A DNA stretch of 64,000 bases from JAQUOA01 sp037443785 (GTDB lineage Bacteria > Bacteroidota > Ignavibacteria > UBA10030 > UBA8401). The notes beneath the pieces were generated by a model that saw nothing but the letters and a program-made list of their open reading frames with translations, made no database searches and was not told where the DNA came from. The translations under genes were made by a program, and so were the position numbers. The stretch is taken from contig JBBINR010000017.1 of the NCBI GenBank assembly GCA_037443785.1, forward strand, positions 7,881 through 71,880, written 5' to 3'. Positions 8,557 to 17,189 of the stretch are shown here, one piece after another (position 1 is the stretch's first letter; each line of letters begins with the position of its first letter).

Positions 8557-9852
8557 TCAATCTAACCCAACTCTTTTAAAAATGTAATCTACATTTGTTA
8601 AGCTTTTTTTGGGATCAAATGCTTCATCAAGATCTGCATCGGTCAGCACTGATGTAATTTCCGAATCGGTTTTTAACAATTCCTTAAAATTCTTTTTTGA
8701 CTGCCAAACATCCATCGCATGTTTTTGAACAATGCGGTATGCATCTTCACGTTTCATTCCTTTTTTCGCTAACGCCAGCAAGACCGGTTGAGAATATAAC
8801 AAGCCGTGCGTTAGTTCAAGATTTCTTTTCATGTTTTCCGGATAGACAAGCAGCTTGTCGATGATGTTTGTGAATTTTGCCAGCATGTGATCCAATAAAA
8901 TGCATGAATCAGGAACGATAATTCGTTCAACGGAAGAATGCGAAATATCCCGCTCATGCCAAAGCGCGACATTTTCTAATGCCGCTTGAGCATTCCCGCG
9001 GAGCACTCGGGCAAGTCCGGAAATTTGTTCGCACGTAATCGGATTTCTCTTATGCGGCATTGCCGATGAACCTTTCTGCCCCTTGGAAAAATATTCTTCA
9101 GCTTCAAGAACTTCAGTCCGCTGTAAATGTCTCACTTCAGTCGCAAATTTGTCGAGTGAGCTTCCTATAACAGCAAGGGTCGATAAAAATTCTGCATGCC
9201 GGTCGCGTTGAATAACTTGCGTGGAAACCAACGCTGGCTTCAATCCAAGTTTTTGACACACATGCTCCTCGACTTTTGGACTAAGGTGGGCAAATGTTCC
9301 AACGGCACCTGATATTTGTCCAACAGAAACTGAATCGATTGCCGATTTAAGTCGAACAACGTTCCGACGAGTTTCATCAAACCACAGAGCAAGTTTGAGT
9401 CCAAATGTTGTCGGCTCGGCATGAATGCCGTGTGAGCGGCCAATCATGACCGTCGTTTTGAATTCTTTAGCGCGGCGTGCGAGAACAGTTTGCAATTCAA
9501 GAATATCTTTCATCAACAATTCGCCGGCTTGCTTCATTTGCACAGAGAGTGCTGTATCGACAACATCAGATGACGTCATACCGAGATGAATAAACCGGGA
9601 ATCGGGGCCCACAAATTCGCCGACGCTTGTCAGGAATGCAATGACATCGTGCTTTACTTCGGCTTCAATTTCATTAATCCGGTTGACATCAAATTTTGCT
9701 TTTTCACGAATTGTTTTTACTGACGTTTTCGGAACCACGCCGAGCTCGGCCTGTGCTTCACATGCCAACAATTCAATTTCTAACCAAATAGAAAATCTAT
9801 TGTCATCCGAAAATATATTTCCCATCTGTGGTCGTGTGTATCGTGCTATCAT
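8557..9852 (-). CDS. purB: Adenylosuccinate lyase
   Basis: The 431-residue fumarase/aspartase-superfamily protein shows the signature GSSAMPHKRNPITCEQISG with the mobile catalytic serine, plus MTSSDVVDTALS and RSHGIHAEPTTFGLKLALW with the catalytic histidine region. It cleaves SAICAR and adenylosuccinate in purine synthesis. Its ATG shares a base with the stop codon of the DegP-like gene (TAATG), so translational coupling is likely. The length is normal for the short bacterial form. Confidence 0.96.
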   Translation of the reverse strand: MIARYTRPQMGNIFSDDNRFSIWLEIELLACEAQAELGVVPKTSVKTIREKAKFDVNRINEIEAEVKHDVIAFLTSVGEFVGPDSRFIHLGMTSSDVVDTALSVQMKQAGELLMKDILELQTVLARRAKEFKTTVMIGRSHGIHAEPTTFGLKLALWFDETRRNVVRLKSAIDSVSVGQISGAVGTFAHLSPKVEEHVCQKLGLKPALVSTQVIQRDRHAEFLSTLAVIGSSLDKFATEVRHLQRTEVLEAEEYFSKGQKGSSAMPHKRNPITCEQISGLARVLRGNAQAALENVALWHERDISHSSVERIIVPDSCILLDHMLAKFTNIIDKLLVYPENMKRNLELTHGLLYSQPVLLALAKKGMKREDAYRIVQKHAMDVWQSKKNFKELLKTDSEITSVLTDADLDEAFDPKKSLTNVDYIFKRVGLD

Positions 9853-10955
9853 TATTTTTGCTTTTCTAATTTTAGTGTAACATTAACTATTTTTTTATCT
9901 CGATATAATTTCATGCTCCAAATATCTCCGGCACGGCTTTCGTGTATCACTCTCAATAATGAATCATCATTCTCAATTTTATTTCCGTTGATTTCAACAA
10001 TAATATCCGCAATCTGGATTCCTGATTTTTCCGCGGGAGAATTTTTCTTTATGTCGCTGACGATCACCCCCTGCGCCTGTTTCAATGAAAAATACCTGGC
10101 GATGGTTGCATCCACAGGACGAACTTCCATCCCTGTCCAAAAATTCCGTTCCACTTTTCCGGTTTTTAACAATTCATCGATAATTGATTTTACTCTGTTG
10201 ATCGGAAGTGCAAATCCGTATCCGATATACGCTTGACTTACTCCTGCCGTATAGATAAGCGTGTTAATTCCGATGACTTCGCCATTCGAATTCACCAAAG
10301 GGCCGCCGCTGTTTCCGGAGTTAATAACAGCGTCAGTTTGAATTAATCCGCGGTATGATCGATTGTTATCAACATCAAGATTCATTCCTTTGGCGCTAAC
10401 CACACCGACCGTCACAATTGGTTTATCGATATTTTCAAAAAGTCCAAACGGATTTCCGAGTGCAATCACCCATTCGCCAATCAGCACATCGTCGGAATTC
10501 CCAAGTTTCACGAAAGGAAATTTTTCATTCTCCTTATTTACAATCTTTAGAAGGCAAACATCCGAGACAAGATCGGTACCAACAATTTCTGCAGGATATT
10601 TTTTCCCATTCGTCAGTGTTACGGTAATTGTTTTTGCATTTCCTGCAACGTGATCGTTCGTTAGGATATATCCGTCAGCCGAAATGATAAATCCGGATCC
10701 CAGTCCCTTCACTTCTTGTTGATATTTTCTATTGTTCAGAAACTGTTGAAAGAACGGATCGTTCCCAAAAAAGTTCGCAAATGGATCGCGGTACTCACGT
10801 ATTTCCGTCACATTAATTCCAACAACTGCCGCACTGACTGATTCTACAGCTTTGGTAATTGCCGTTTGGCGAGAATTTGTAATCTGATCAGTCTGCCCAA
10901 AAGCGAGCGACGTAATGAACAGAATTCCAACAAGGTATTTTTTTGAATTAGTCAT
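9852..10955 (-). CDS. DegP/HtrA-like periplasmic serine protease with one PDZ domain
   Basis: The start is placed at ATG 10955 (MTNSKKYLVGILFITSLAFG), which opens directly into a signal peptide; an upstream in-frame ATG at 11018 lies inside plsY. The catalytic triad is visible as ILTNDHVAGNA (His), TDLVSDVCLLKI (Asp) and INSGNSGGPLVN (Ser). A single PDZ domain follows (GVIVSDIKKNSPAEKSGIQ, then IIVEINGNKIEND). It should degrade or refold damaged envelope proteins. With one PDZ domain it resembles DegS-like or short HtrA proteases, but it lacks an obvious membrane-retention anchor. It overlaps the end of plsY by 8 bases and purB by one. Confidence 0.92.
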   Translation of the reverse strand: MTNSKKYLVGILFITSLAFGQTDQITNSRQTAITKAVESVSAAVVGINVTEIREYRDPFANFFGNDPFFQQFLNNRKYQQEVKGLGSGFIISADGYILTNDHVAGNAKTITVTLTNGKKYPAEIVGTDLVSDVCLLKIVNKENEKFPFVKLGNSDDVLIGEWVIALGNPFGLFENIDKPIVTVGVVSAKGMNLDVDNNRSYRGLIQTDAVINSGNSGGPLVNSNGEVIGINTLIYTAGVSQAYIGYGFALPINRVKSIIDELLKTGKVERNFWTGMEVRPVDATIARYFSLKQAQGVIVSDIKKNSPAEKSGIQIADIIVEINGNKIENDDSLLRVIHESRAGDIWSMKLYRDKKIVNVTLKLEKQK

Positions 10956-11571
10956 TGTGTGAATCTTGAATGGATAATTTTTGTAATGGTTCAATATGTC
11001 GAGACAAGCAGACAGCAATCACAAAACTTCCTGCAGCGAGAAAATGGTTGAGTCCGAAAAAGGACGGCGTTGCGTACGTTAAATATTTTACTGGCATTGC
11101 CAGAAAAATCAATGGAGTTCCGACGAGCGCAATAACACTTGTCGCATGAACGTTTTGGATTATTTTTCCCACAATAAAATAAAGCAGAAGCCAAACGCCA
11201 ACCCAGAGCCAGCTTAGCCACAGAAAAACGCCTGCTGCGGTTGCTAATCCTCTTCCGCCTTTAAACTTAAGCCAGACAGGATAGCAATGCCCCAACACAA
11301 CTCCGCTCATTGCAATCGAGACAAGAACCGGATCATTAGCAAATAATTTCTGCGCAACAACGACACTGACAACTCCTTTAAGAACATCTATGAAAACAAT
11401 TGCAGCACCAAGCCATTTTTTCCCCGTCACCTCAAATGCATTTCTTCCTCCAACATTTCCGCTTCCAACTGAGCGAATATCAATATTCGCAGTAGACTTC
11501 ACGAATACATATGCTGTGGGGATTGATCCGAGTAGATAACTAATTAAAAAGGAAATTAAATAGGTCAACAA
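10948..11571 (-). CDS. plsY: Acyl-phosphate:glycerol-3-phosphate acyltransferase PlsY
   Basis: This 207-residue polytopic membrane protein has the PlsY motifs LLGSIPTAYVF, VGSGNVGGRNAFEVTG (the glycerol-3-phosphate/acyl-phosphate loop), GHCYPVWLKFKGGRGLATAAG, and a C-terminal R-H segment. It makes 1-acyl-glycerol-3-phosphate, the first step of phospholipid synthesis with PlsX. It is the first gene of a plsY-protease-purB run, with a candidate promoter about 25-50 bases upstream of the start. Confidence 0.95.
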   Translation of the reverse strand: MLTYLISFLISYLLGSIPTAYVFVKSTANIDIRSVGSGNVGGRNAFEVTGKKWLGAAIVFIDVLKGVVSVVVAQKLFANDPVLVSIAMSGVVLGHCYPVWLKFKGGRGLATAAGVFLWLSWLWVGVWLLLYFIVGKIIQNVHATSVIALVGTPLIFLAMPVKYLTYATPSFFGLNHFLAAGSFVIAVCLSRHIEPLQKLSIQDSHND

Positions 11572-11594
11572 TGTTATGCAGTCAAATAGTTATA

Positions 11595-11625
11595 TGAAGT
11601 TACTAAAAAAGTGATGGAGTGTCAA
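11595..11625 (-). promoter_or_regulatory. Candidate promoter for plsY-protease-purB
   Basis: The minus strand carries TTG (11623-11625), exactly 20 bases, then TAACTTCA (11595-11602). The spacing equals the Bacteroidota sigma-A layout TTG-N20-TAnnTTTG, and the -7 box matches at six of eight positions counting the two free positions. It lies 24 bases upstream of the plsY start. Confidence 0.45.
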
Positions 11626-11673
11626 CGAAACCAATGGTACTCATTGAGTCACGAATGATTGAAATCGCTCAAG

Positions 11674-11704
11674 TTGATTATCCTTCGCAAAAAAACTATA
11701 TTTT
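11674..11704 (+). promoter_or_regulatory. Candidate Bacteroidota-type promoter for the cystathionine beta-synthase gene
   Basis: TTG (11674-11676), 20 bases, then TATATTTT (11697-11704) differs from TTG-N20-TAnnTTTG only at the last base. The start codon follows 19 bases downstream with a GGGAACG ribosome-site-like sequence. Confidence 0.6.
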
Positions 11705-11723
11705 ATGAAAAGTAAAGGGAACG

Positions 11724-13112
11724 ATGAAAAAGGATTTATCGAAGATTAAATATTATAACACAATTCTCGAAGTAATCGGGAATACTCCTTTGATAAAATT
11801 AAATAAGGTTACCAAAGGATTGAAGCCGCATATTTTTATCAAGGCTGAATTCCTTAACCCAGGCGGCTCGGTAAAAGATAGAATCGGTGTTGAAATAATT
11901 GAAGACGCCGAAAAAACCGGGCGATTGAAATCTGGTGGAACGATCGTTGAATCGACTTCCGGCAACACAGGAATGGGGCTTGCACTTGCCGCTGCTGTGA
12001 AAGGGTACAAAACCGTTTTTACAATGCCGGATAAAATGAGTCAGGAGAAGATCAGCAACCTGCGCGCGTTCGGCGCTGAAGTTATTGTAACGCCGACTGC
12101 TGTACCTCACGAATCACCTGAAAGCTATACCGAAGTTGCAAAGAAAAGAGTTCGTGAAACACCGAATTCTATTCTCGCGGACCAATATGATAATCCAAAA
12201 AATCCCGAAGCGCATTATAAAACAACGGGGCCGGAAATTTGGGAGCAAACCGGCGGACAGATTGATTACTTTATCTGCGGCATTGGAACCGGCGGAACAA
12301 TTACCGGTACCGCAAAATATTTAAAAGAAAAAAATCCGAACATTAAAGTCATCGGTGTTGATATCAAGGGTTCGATCCTTCAAGAATATTTTTATCATAA
12401 AAAATACGATCCGATTTTCAAAACGTATAAAGTTGAAGGCATCGGACAAGATTATGTTCCGTCGATATTAGATTTTTCATATGTCGACGAAGTTTTGATT
12501 GCCGATGATAAGGAATCATTTCTCGCAGCGCGGAAACTAACACGTGAAGAAGGAATTTTTATTGGTGGATCGAGCGGGACCGCACTTCATGCCGGACTGG
12601 AGTATTGCAAGAATCTTCCCGAAGATGCCATTGTCGTTATCCTCCTTCCCGATGGAGGAAGCAGATACGTCAGCAAAATTTTCAACGATGTGTGGATGCG
12701 GGAAAATGGTTTCTTGAAACCGGAGCGATTGACATTGCGATACGTTCTTGAGGCAAAAGATTCATCACTCCCGAAGCTTGTCGCAGTCGATAAAAAAACT
12801 ACCGTACGACAAGCATTGGAATTAATTAAACAACACAGCATCTCACAAATTCCCGTTATTGAAAACGGCGCATGTGTCGGAACTGTTACCGAATCGAATC
12901 TGCTTGCAACCGTTCTTAGCGATTCTTCACAATTCGACAAGAGCGTCAGCAATGCGATGGAAAACCCTCTGCCCGAAGTTCATATGAACGAAGATCTTCA
13001 GGCAGTGATAAAATATTTCTCTCATAAGATGCCTGCGGTAATTGTCAATGACGATAAGGGACCAATCGGCATTGTTACGAGATTTGACGTTCTTGAATAT
13101 ATGTCCCACTAA
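11724..13112 (+). CDS. cbs: Cystathionine beta-synthase with C-terminal CBS domain pair
   Basis: The 462-residue fold-type II PLP enzyme has NTPLIKLNKV, the Schiff-base lysine in NPGGSVKDRIG (K51), STSGNTGMGLALAAAVKG and the phosphate loop GIGTGGTITGTAKYLKE. A tandem CBS domain follows (about 335-460; MPAVIVNDDKGPIGIVTRF). The CBS pair and length match cystathionine beta-synthases rather than plain cysteine synthases. It condenses serine (or O-acetylserine) with homocysteine; the CBS pair may bind adenosyl ligands. The gamma-family enzyme two genes downstream supplies the second transsulfuration step. Confidence 0.9.
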   Translation: MKKDLSKIKYYNTILEVIGNTPLIKLNKVTKGLKPHIFIKAEFLNPGGSVKDRIGVEIIEDAEKTGRLKSGGTIVESTSGNTGMGLALAAAVKGYKTVFTMPDKMSQEKISNLRAFGAEVIVTPTAVPHESPESYTEVAKKRVRETPNSILADQYDNPKNPEAHYKTTGPEIWEQTGGQIDYFICGIGTGGTITGTAKYLKEKNPNIKVIGVDIKGSILQEYFYHKKYDPIFKTYKVEGIGQDYVPSILDFSYVDEVLIADDKESFLAARKLTREEGIFIGGSSGTALHAGLEYCKNLPEDAIVVILLPDGGSRYVSKIFNDVWMRENGFLKPERLTLRYVLEAKDSSLPKLVAVDKKTTVRQALELIKQHSISQIPVIENGACVGTVTESNLLATVLSDSSQFDKSVSNAMENPLPEVHMNEDLQAVIKYFSHKMPAVIVNDDKGPIGIVTRFDVLEYMSH

Positions 13113-13137
13113 AGTGAATTAACACTCAAAAATATTT

Positions 13138-13413
13138 ATGCAGTGGGAAAAAAAGGCGTCAGATAAACTCGATGATTTAGTCCAGGTTGTTCGGGAACCA
13201 TTTCGCAGCATCATAAAAAATTCTGCACAAACCCACGCCGAAAAATATGCGGAGATACGTAAAAGCCCTCATGTCTCCATAAAAGAAGCCGTGCTCGGAT
13301 TTTTACGAGCGAGGTCTCATAAACTAACTCACGAGGGCGAAATGATCCTTACGGAACATCAACTCACCGAAGATGATTTTCTTAAATATCCAACAACTGA
13401 AAAAAAATTATGA
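13138..13413 (+). CDS. Small protein of unknown function, weakly PCP_red-like
   Basis: This 91-residue charged, helical protein has no signal peptide or membrane segment. Its N-terminal pattern (tryptophan, then spaced Ala/Leu and an arginine-rich helix) faintly resembles the PCP_red helical domain (PF08369) found in small proteins and in light-independent protochlorophyllide reductase subunits, but I am not confident of that. It lies 25 bases after the cystathionine beta-synthase and its stop overlaps the start of the next gene by ATGA, so it is translationally coupled to two transsulfuration enzymes. A role in sulfur metabolism is suggested only by context. Confidence 0.7.
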   Translation: MQWEKKASDKLDDLVQVVREPFRSIIKNSAQTHAEKYAEIRKSPHVSIKEAVLGFLRARSHKLTHEGEMILTEHQLTEDDFLKYPTTEKKL

Positions 13414-14549
13414 AATTTTCCACAAAAGCGGTTCACGCAGGACAATCACCCGATCCATCAACCGGTGCCGTTATGACTCCGGTTTTTTTAACATCAACGT
13501 ATGTTCAAGAAGGACTCGGCAAACATAAGGGATACGAATATTCGCGCGTATCAAATCCAACGCGAACAGCATTGGAAAAAAATATTGCAGCACTTGAAAA
13601 TGCAAGCGAAGGAATGGCATTCGGTTCCGGCATGGCGGCAATCGATTCTATTTTTCGATTGTTAAATCCGAGCGATCACGTCATTGTTTCCAACGATGTG
13701 TACGGGGGAACATATCGCATTGCAAAGATGGTGTTAGAGAATTTCGGACTGCAGTTTGATTTCGTGAACACTACGGTACTGGATAATGTTGTCAACGCAT
13801 TGAGACCAAACACGAAAATGATATTCATTGAAACGCCGACAAATCCGACAATGGCCATTACCGATTTAAAAGCAATCGCAAAATTTGCTCATCAGTACAA
13901 ATTAATTTCGGTGGTTGATAATACATTTGCTACTCCATATTTGCAGCAGCCGATTGAATTTGGAATTGATGTTGTTGTTCACAGCGTTACGAAGTATCTG
14001 AACGGACATAGTGATATGGTCGGCGGATTTGTTGCGACGAATAACAAAACCATCGCCGAACGACTACGCTTTGCACAAAAGGCGGTTGGCGCAATTATGT
14101 CCCCGTTTGATGCATGGCTCTGTTTGAGAGGAACAAAAACGCTTGCTGTGCGCATGAAACAACACTGCGAAAGTGCGATGATTATTGCAGAGTGGCTCGA
14201 TAAGCAAAAAAAGATTTCCAAAGTAAACTATCCAGGTTTGAAGAAACATCCCCAACACGCTCTCGCAAAAAAACAAATGCGCGGGTTTGGCGGAATGATT
14301 TCATTCGATGTTGGCAGTTTAGCCAATGCCAAAAAGTTTTTGAAAAATGTCAAGCTCTGCGCACTTGCAGAAAGCCTTGGAGGTGTTGAAACTTTAATTT
14401 CCCATCCTGCTTCAATGACTCACGCATCTGTTCCAAAAACTGACCGTATTGCAAATGGTGTTACTGATGGACTTGTGAGAATTTCAGTTGGAATTGAAGA
14501 TGTCGAGGATATTTTAGAAGATTTGAAACAAGCGCTTACAAAGATTTAA
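13410..14549 (+). CDS. Cystathionine gamma-synthase / gamma-lyase family PLP enzyme
   Basis: This 379-residue Cys/Met-metabolism PLP enzyme (fold type I) has YEYSRVSNPTRTALEKNIAA (about 43-62), GSGMAAIDSIFRLL, VSNDVYGGTYR, VVDNTFATPYLQQP, the Schiff-base lysine in VHSVTKYLNGHSDMVGG (K195), and ESLGGVETLISHPASMTH. Family sequence cannot cleanly separate MetB (O-acyl-homoserine plus cysteine) from cystathionine gamma-lyase. The nearby cystathionine beta-synthase argues for gamma-lyase activity and reverse transsulfuration of homocysteine to cysteine. The gene overlaps its upstream neighbour by four bases and is followed by a REP array. Confidence 0.9.
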   Translation: MKFSTKAVHAGQSPDPSTGAVMTPVFLTSTYVQEGLGKHKGYEYSRVSNPTRTALEKNIAALENASEGMAFGSGMAAIDSIFRLLNPSDHVIVSNDVYGGTYRIAKMVLENFGLQFDFVNTTVLDNVVNALRPNTKMIFIETPTNPTMAITDLKAIAKFAHQYKLISVVDNTFATPYLQQPIEFGIDVVVHSVTKYLNGHSDMVGGFVATNNKTIAERLRFAQKAVGAIMSPFDAWLCLRGTKTLAVRMKQHCESAMIIAEWLDKQKKISKVNYPGLKKHPQHALAKKQMRGFGGMISFDVGSLANAKKFLKNVKLCALAESLGGVETLISHPASMTHASVPKTDRIANGVTDGLVRISVGIEDVEDILEDLKQALTKI

Positions 14550-14554
14550 TCTTA

Positions 14555-14785
14555 AACCTTGCGAAGAAAAAAACCTTGCGAGGGTTATGAAAATTTCTTG
14601 CAAAACCCTCGCGAGGTTAAAACTACAAACCTCCGCAAGGTTGGGAGAGATTGACCCTGCGAAGGTTACGAAAAAGTTTTTGTCAAACCTCTGCAGGGTT
14701 TAGAGAATGCAAAACCCTCGCAAGGTAGGAAGAGATGAACCTTGTGAAGGTTACGAAAAAGTTTTTGTTAAACCTTCGCAAGGTT
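14555..14785. repeat. REP array between convergent genes (about nine units)
   Basis: About nine copies of a 15-base near-palindrome, AACCTTGCGAAGGTT or its inverse, lie at 14555, 14572, 14604, 14628, 14653, 14686, 14713, 14738 and 14771. Units alternate in orientation and form paired hairpins. Two pair types recur: one with a spacer like ATGAAAATTTCTTGCAA, the other like ACGAAAAAGTTTTTGTTAA. The same two spacers recur next to the RAYT gene at 17.2-17.3 kb. The array fills the gap between convergent genes, a classic REP/BIME location, and its outer hairpins may act as bidirectional terminators or mRNA stabilisers. Confidence 0.88.
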
Positions 14786-14799
14786 TAAGGCTTTTTTGT

Positions 14800-16626
14800 T
14801 TATTTCAACAGCACCATTCGTTTCACTGAAACATAACTTCCAGCTTCGAACTTGTAAAAGTATATCCCAGAAGAAACGCTCGAAGCATTCCATTCCACGG
14901 TGTACCTGCCCACATTCTTTACTTCATTTTCTAACGTTGCTACTTCCCTCCCCAAAACATCAAATATCCTCAATAAAACATGCATATTTTTTGGCAGCGA
15001 AAAACTAATGCTCGTGGTAGGATTAAAAGGATTAGGAAAATTCTGTTTTATCTCAAAATCCATTGGTTGAATAGTATCTTCTTTTTTAACGGGAGTCAAA
15101 TGATCAGCAGTCGAAAAAGACAAAGTATTACTAGCATATGTTGTATCAATACCATCAGTCGCAAAACCGCTCAAAACATAATTAGTATTAGGCTCAAGAA
15201 TTTTAGCAGAAATAACAGCAGAAGTATCAGCAGTGTTAAACGTTGAATCAAGTTTTCCACCAACCAATCGATAACCATAAGTTACGTTTTGATTATCAAC
15301 ATCAACAGATTTCTGCCAATTAAACTTCGAAGTATCATTCCAATCCCTAACAGTATCAGGAACAACACTAGAAAATGCAAATGTTGAAGGAGGAGTATTC
15401 TTCCAAGAAGCAAAAGAAACAGGAACAGACCAATCAGAAACACCAGAATCATTCATCGCTTGAACTCTTGCAAAATACTTAGTACCAGGAGCAGATTTGA
15501 ATTGTCTATCAATTCGTTGAATCAAAGAATCATCAAAAACAATATTTGCGAAGTTTGAATCTTTGGAAATTTGCAAACGATAAAAATCAGTTCCTACAGA
15601 ATTAGACCAACGCATAATATTATCAAGAGGAACACTCGAAGAATTATTTGCAGGATAAGTTATTGATACAACATTTGGTTTTGGGAATGATTTGTATTCC
15701 TCCATATCAAACATAGTAGCATCCTGCTCACCACGATACATAGCAGCCCAATGATTAAAAAAAACAAAATTCAACATATGATCCAAATCAGTAACACCCG
15801 CAGAATGACCATTCATATAAGAAGAACGCGAAGTAACATCACCCTTAGCAAAAGCCCTACCAAAAATCTCCTTTTGAATAATATTCTCATCAGTAGCAGC
15901 AAGATTAACAGTAGAAGCTTTAATATACGCAGGATTATCTTCATATGCCCCTATAGTTGTAAAAGTAGAACCGGCATTAAAATTTACTCTAATTCCTTTT
16001 GGTCCTCCAGGAGTCCCTATTGCACTATTCGAAGATAATTGATATATGGCTCTTTTCTGTTTTTTCTCAACACTATTAGCAGGAGAATTTTGCCAATCAC
16101 CATTCGCAAGACCGATAGCATTTTTAAAAGTCAAACTATCAAAACTCGTAGCATTTCGCAAATACACTTGAATCAAATTTCCTTCAGTAACACCATTCCA
16201 CGTCAAACTATTAGGATATGTCTGATTGCTTCTGTTTAATTCTCTATATTGATTTACAAATAATCTTTGTGTACTGTCAGGGCTTTCCTGCAGCGTATCT
16301 GGCAGTGAAACATTAAAAGTTGTGTCGCTTTTCAAATCAAAGCCTTGACGAATAAAACCAATATATCCGAACTTACTTACGCGAATATTATGTACACCAT
16401 TTGGAACTTTCAAAGAAAAATTACCCGTAGAATCAGTAATTGTCATATAAGAACCAGAATCAACATCAATCTTCACATACACTAACTTTTTTCCTGTTGT
16501 TCTTTCGAGAGAACGAACAGTTCCTTGAACAGTATATTCTTGAGAAAAAGCAAGACTGGTAAACAATACAATAACCTTGCGAAGGTTTGAAACCTTCGCA
16601 AGGTTTAGAAATAAAGTCTTATTCAT
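14800..16626 (-). CDS. T9SS cargo protein with carboxypeptidase-regulatory-like and Fn3-like domains
   Basis: From ATG 16626 the protein has about 608 residues. In-frame ATGs at 16650 and 16668 lie inside the RAYT coding region and are less likely. A signal peptide ends near VIVLFTSLAFSQ and contains a REP-encoded stretch (NLAKVSNLRKV). A CarboxypepD_reg-like domain (about 35-95) is followed by a central domain I do not recognise, with the segment SAGVTDLDHMLNFVFFNHW. Fn3-like repeats (for example FYRLQISKDSNFANIVFDD) lead to a T9SS sorting domain beginning QNFPNPFNPTTSISF and ending KRMVLLK. It is presumably cell-surface attached or secreted; its activity is unknown. Its 5' region has been disturbed by the RAYT/REP insertion, so its native promoter may be lost. 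Confidence 0.85.
   Translation of the reverse strand: MNKTLFLNLAKVSNLRKVIVLFTSLAFSQEYTVQGTVRSLERTTGKKLVYVKIDVDSGSYMTITDSTGNFSLKVPNGVHNIRVSKFGYIGFIRQGFDLKSDTTFNVSLPDTLQESPDSTQRLFVNQYRELNRSNQTYPNSLTWNGVTEGNLIQVYLRNATSFDSLTFKNAIGLANGDWQNSPANSVEKKQKRAIYQLSSNSAIGTPGGPKGIRVNFNAGSTFTTIGAYEDNPAYIKASTVNLAATDENIIQKEIFGRAFAKGDVTSRSSYMNGHSAGVTDLDHMLNFVFFNHWAAMYRGEQDATMFDMEEYKSFPKPNVVSITYPANNSSSVPLDNIMRWSNSVGTDFYRLQISKDSNFANIVFDDSLIQRIDRQFKSAPGTKYFARVQAMNDSGVSDWSVPVSFASWKNTPPSTFAFSSVVPDTVRDWNDTSKFNWQKSVDVDNQNVTYGYRLVGGKLDSTFNTADTSAVISAKILEPNTNYVLSGFATDGIDTTYASNTLSFSTADHLTPVKKEDTIQPMDFEIKQNFPNPFNPTTSISFSLPKNMHVLLRIFDVLGREVATLENEVKNVGRYTVEWNASSVSSGIYFYKFEAGSYVSVKRMVLLK
16573..16605. repeat. REP pair inside a signal-peptide coding sequence
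   Basis: AACCTTGCGAAGGTT (16573-16587) and AACCTTCGCAAGGTT (16591-16605) form a near-perfect inverted pair separated by three bases. On the minus strand they are translated in frame as NLAKVSNLRKV within the signal peptide of the T9SS cargo protein. Removing them would leave a signal peptide of ordinary length. Confidence 0.85.
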
Positions 16627-17173
16627 CAAAAATAAATTTTTTAATTTCATCGTCATTGCCATATACATCCATAAACTTTTTATATTCTACCCCGCTGCCA
16701 AAATAGCCATTTCTCAATTCAAAAGCTGTCAATACTCCTTCACGTTCCCCAATCCACGAACGATAATCCGAATATTCCCATTCTTCCGGCATACGCACCA
16801 AACGCCCAGCAACAGGATTATAATGAATATATCGGCACAATCGCACAGCATATTCATCCGAATCAATTTCAATCCCTTTTGCTCTGCCTTGAAACAACGT
16901 TCCGCTGCGGTCTGCAGTTTTGTTGAGTGCCTGCGTGTAAGCATTGAAGACAGTTTGTATGAAGTGTGAAATCGACCCGCCGACATTTTGCCTAAGCAAG
17001 AAGTGATAGTGGTTTGGCATCAAACAGTAAGCAAGAATTGAAATCTTGTAGTGTGGCAGGTATTTTTCTAGAAGGCGAATACAGTAGCGATAGTTTTCTG
17101 AATTGAGAAAGATTAAATCTTTATTCGCTCCGCGGTTATAGACGTGATAATATTTTTCGTCTTCGTAGCTCAT
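16619..17173 (-). CDS. REP-associated tyrosine transposase (RAYT, IS200-like Y1 family)
   Basis: The start at ATG 17173 (MSYEDEKYYHVYNRGANKD) has a good GAGGAAG ribosome site; an upstream ATG at 17209 lies within REP sequence. The protein has about 184 residues and carries the Y1_Tnp signatures: YHVYNRGANKDLIFLN, the HUH motif in YCLMPNHYHFLLRQN, the catalytic tyrosine region FNAYTQALNK, GTLFQGRAKG, and the RAYT-specific YIHYNPVAGRLV with EEWEYSDYRSW. RAYTs are domesticated single-copy nucleases that cut and spread REP sequences. Here REP units flank the gene on both sides, as expected of its substrate. Its 3' end overlaps the start of the T9SS cargo gene by 8 bases. Confidence 0.93.
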   Translation of the reverse strand: MSYEDEKYYHVYNRGANKDLIFLNSENYRYCIRLLEKYLPHYKISILAYCLMPNHYHFLLRQNVGGSISHFIQTVFNAYTQALNKTADRSGTLFQGRAKGIEIDSDEYAVRLCRYIHYNPVAGRLVRMPEEWEYSDYRSWIGEREGVLTAFELRNGYFGSGVEYKKFMDVYGNDDEIKKFIFDE

Positions 17174-17189
17174 AAAATTAACTTCCTCT

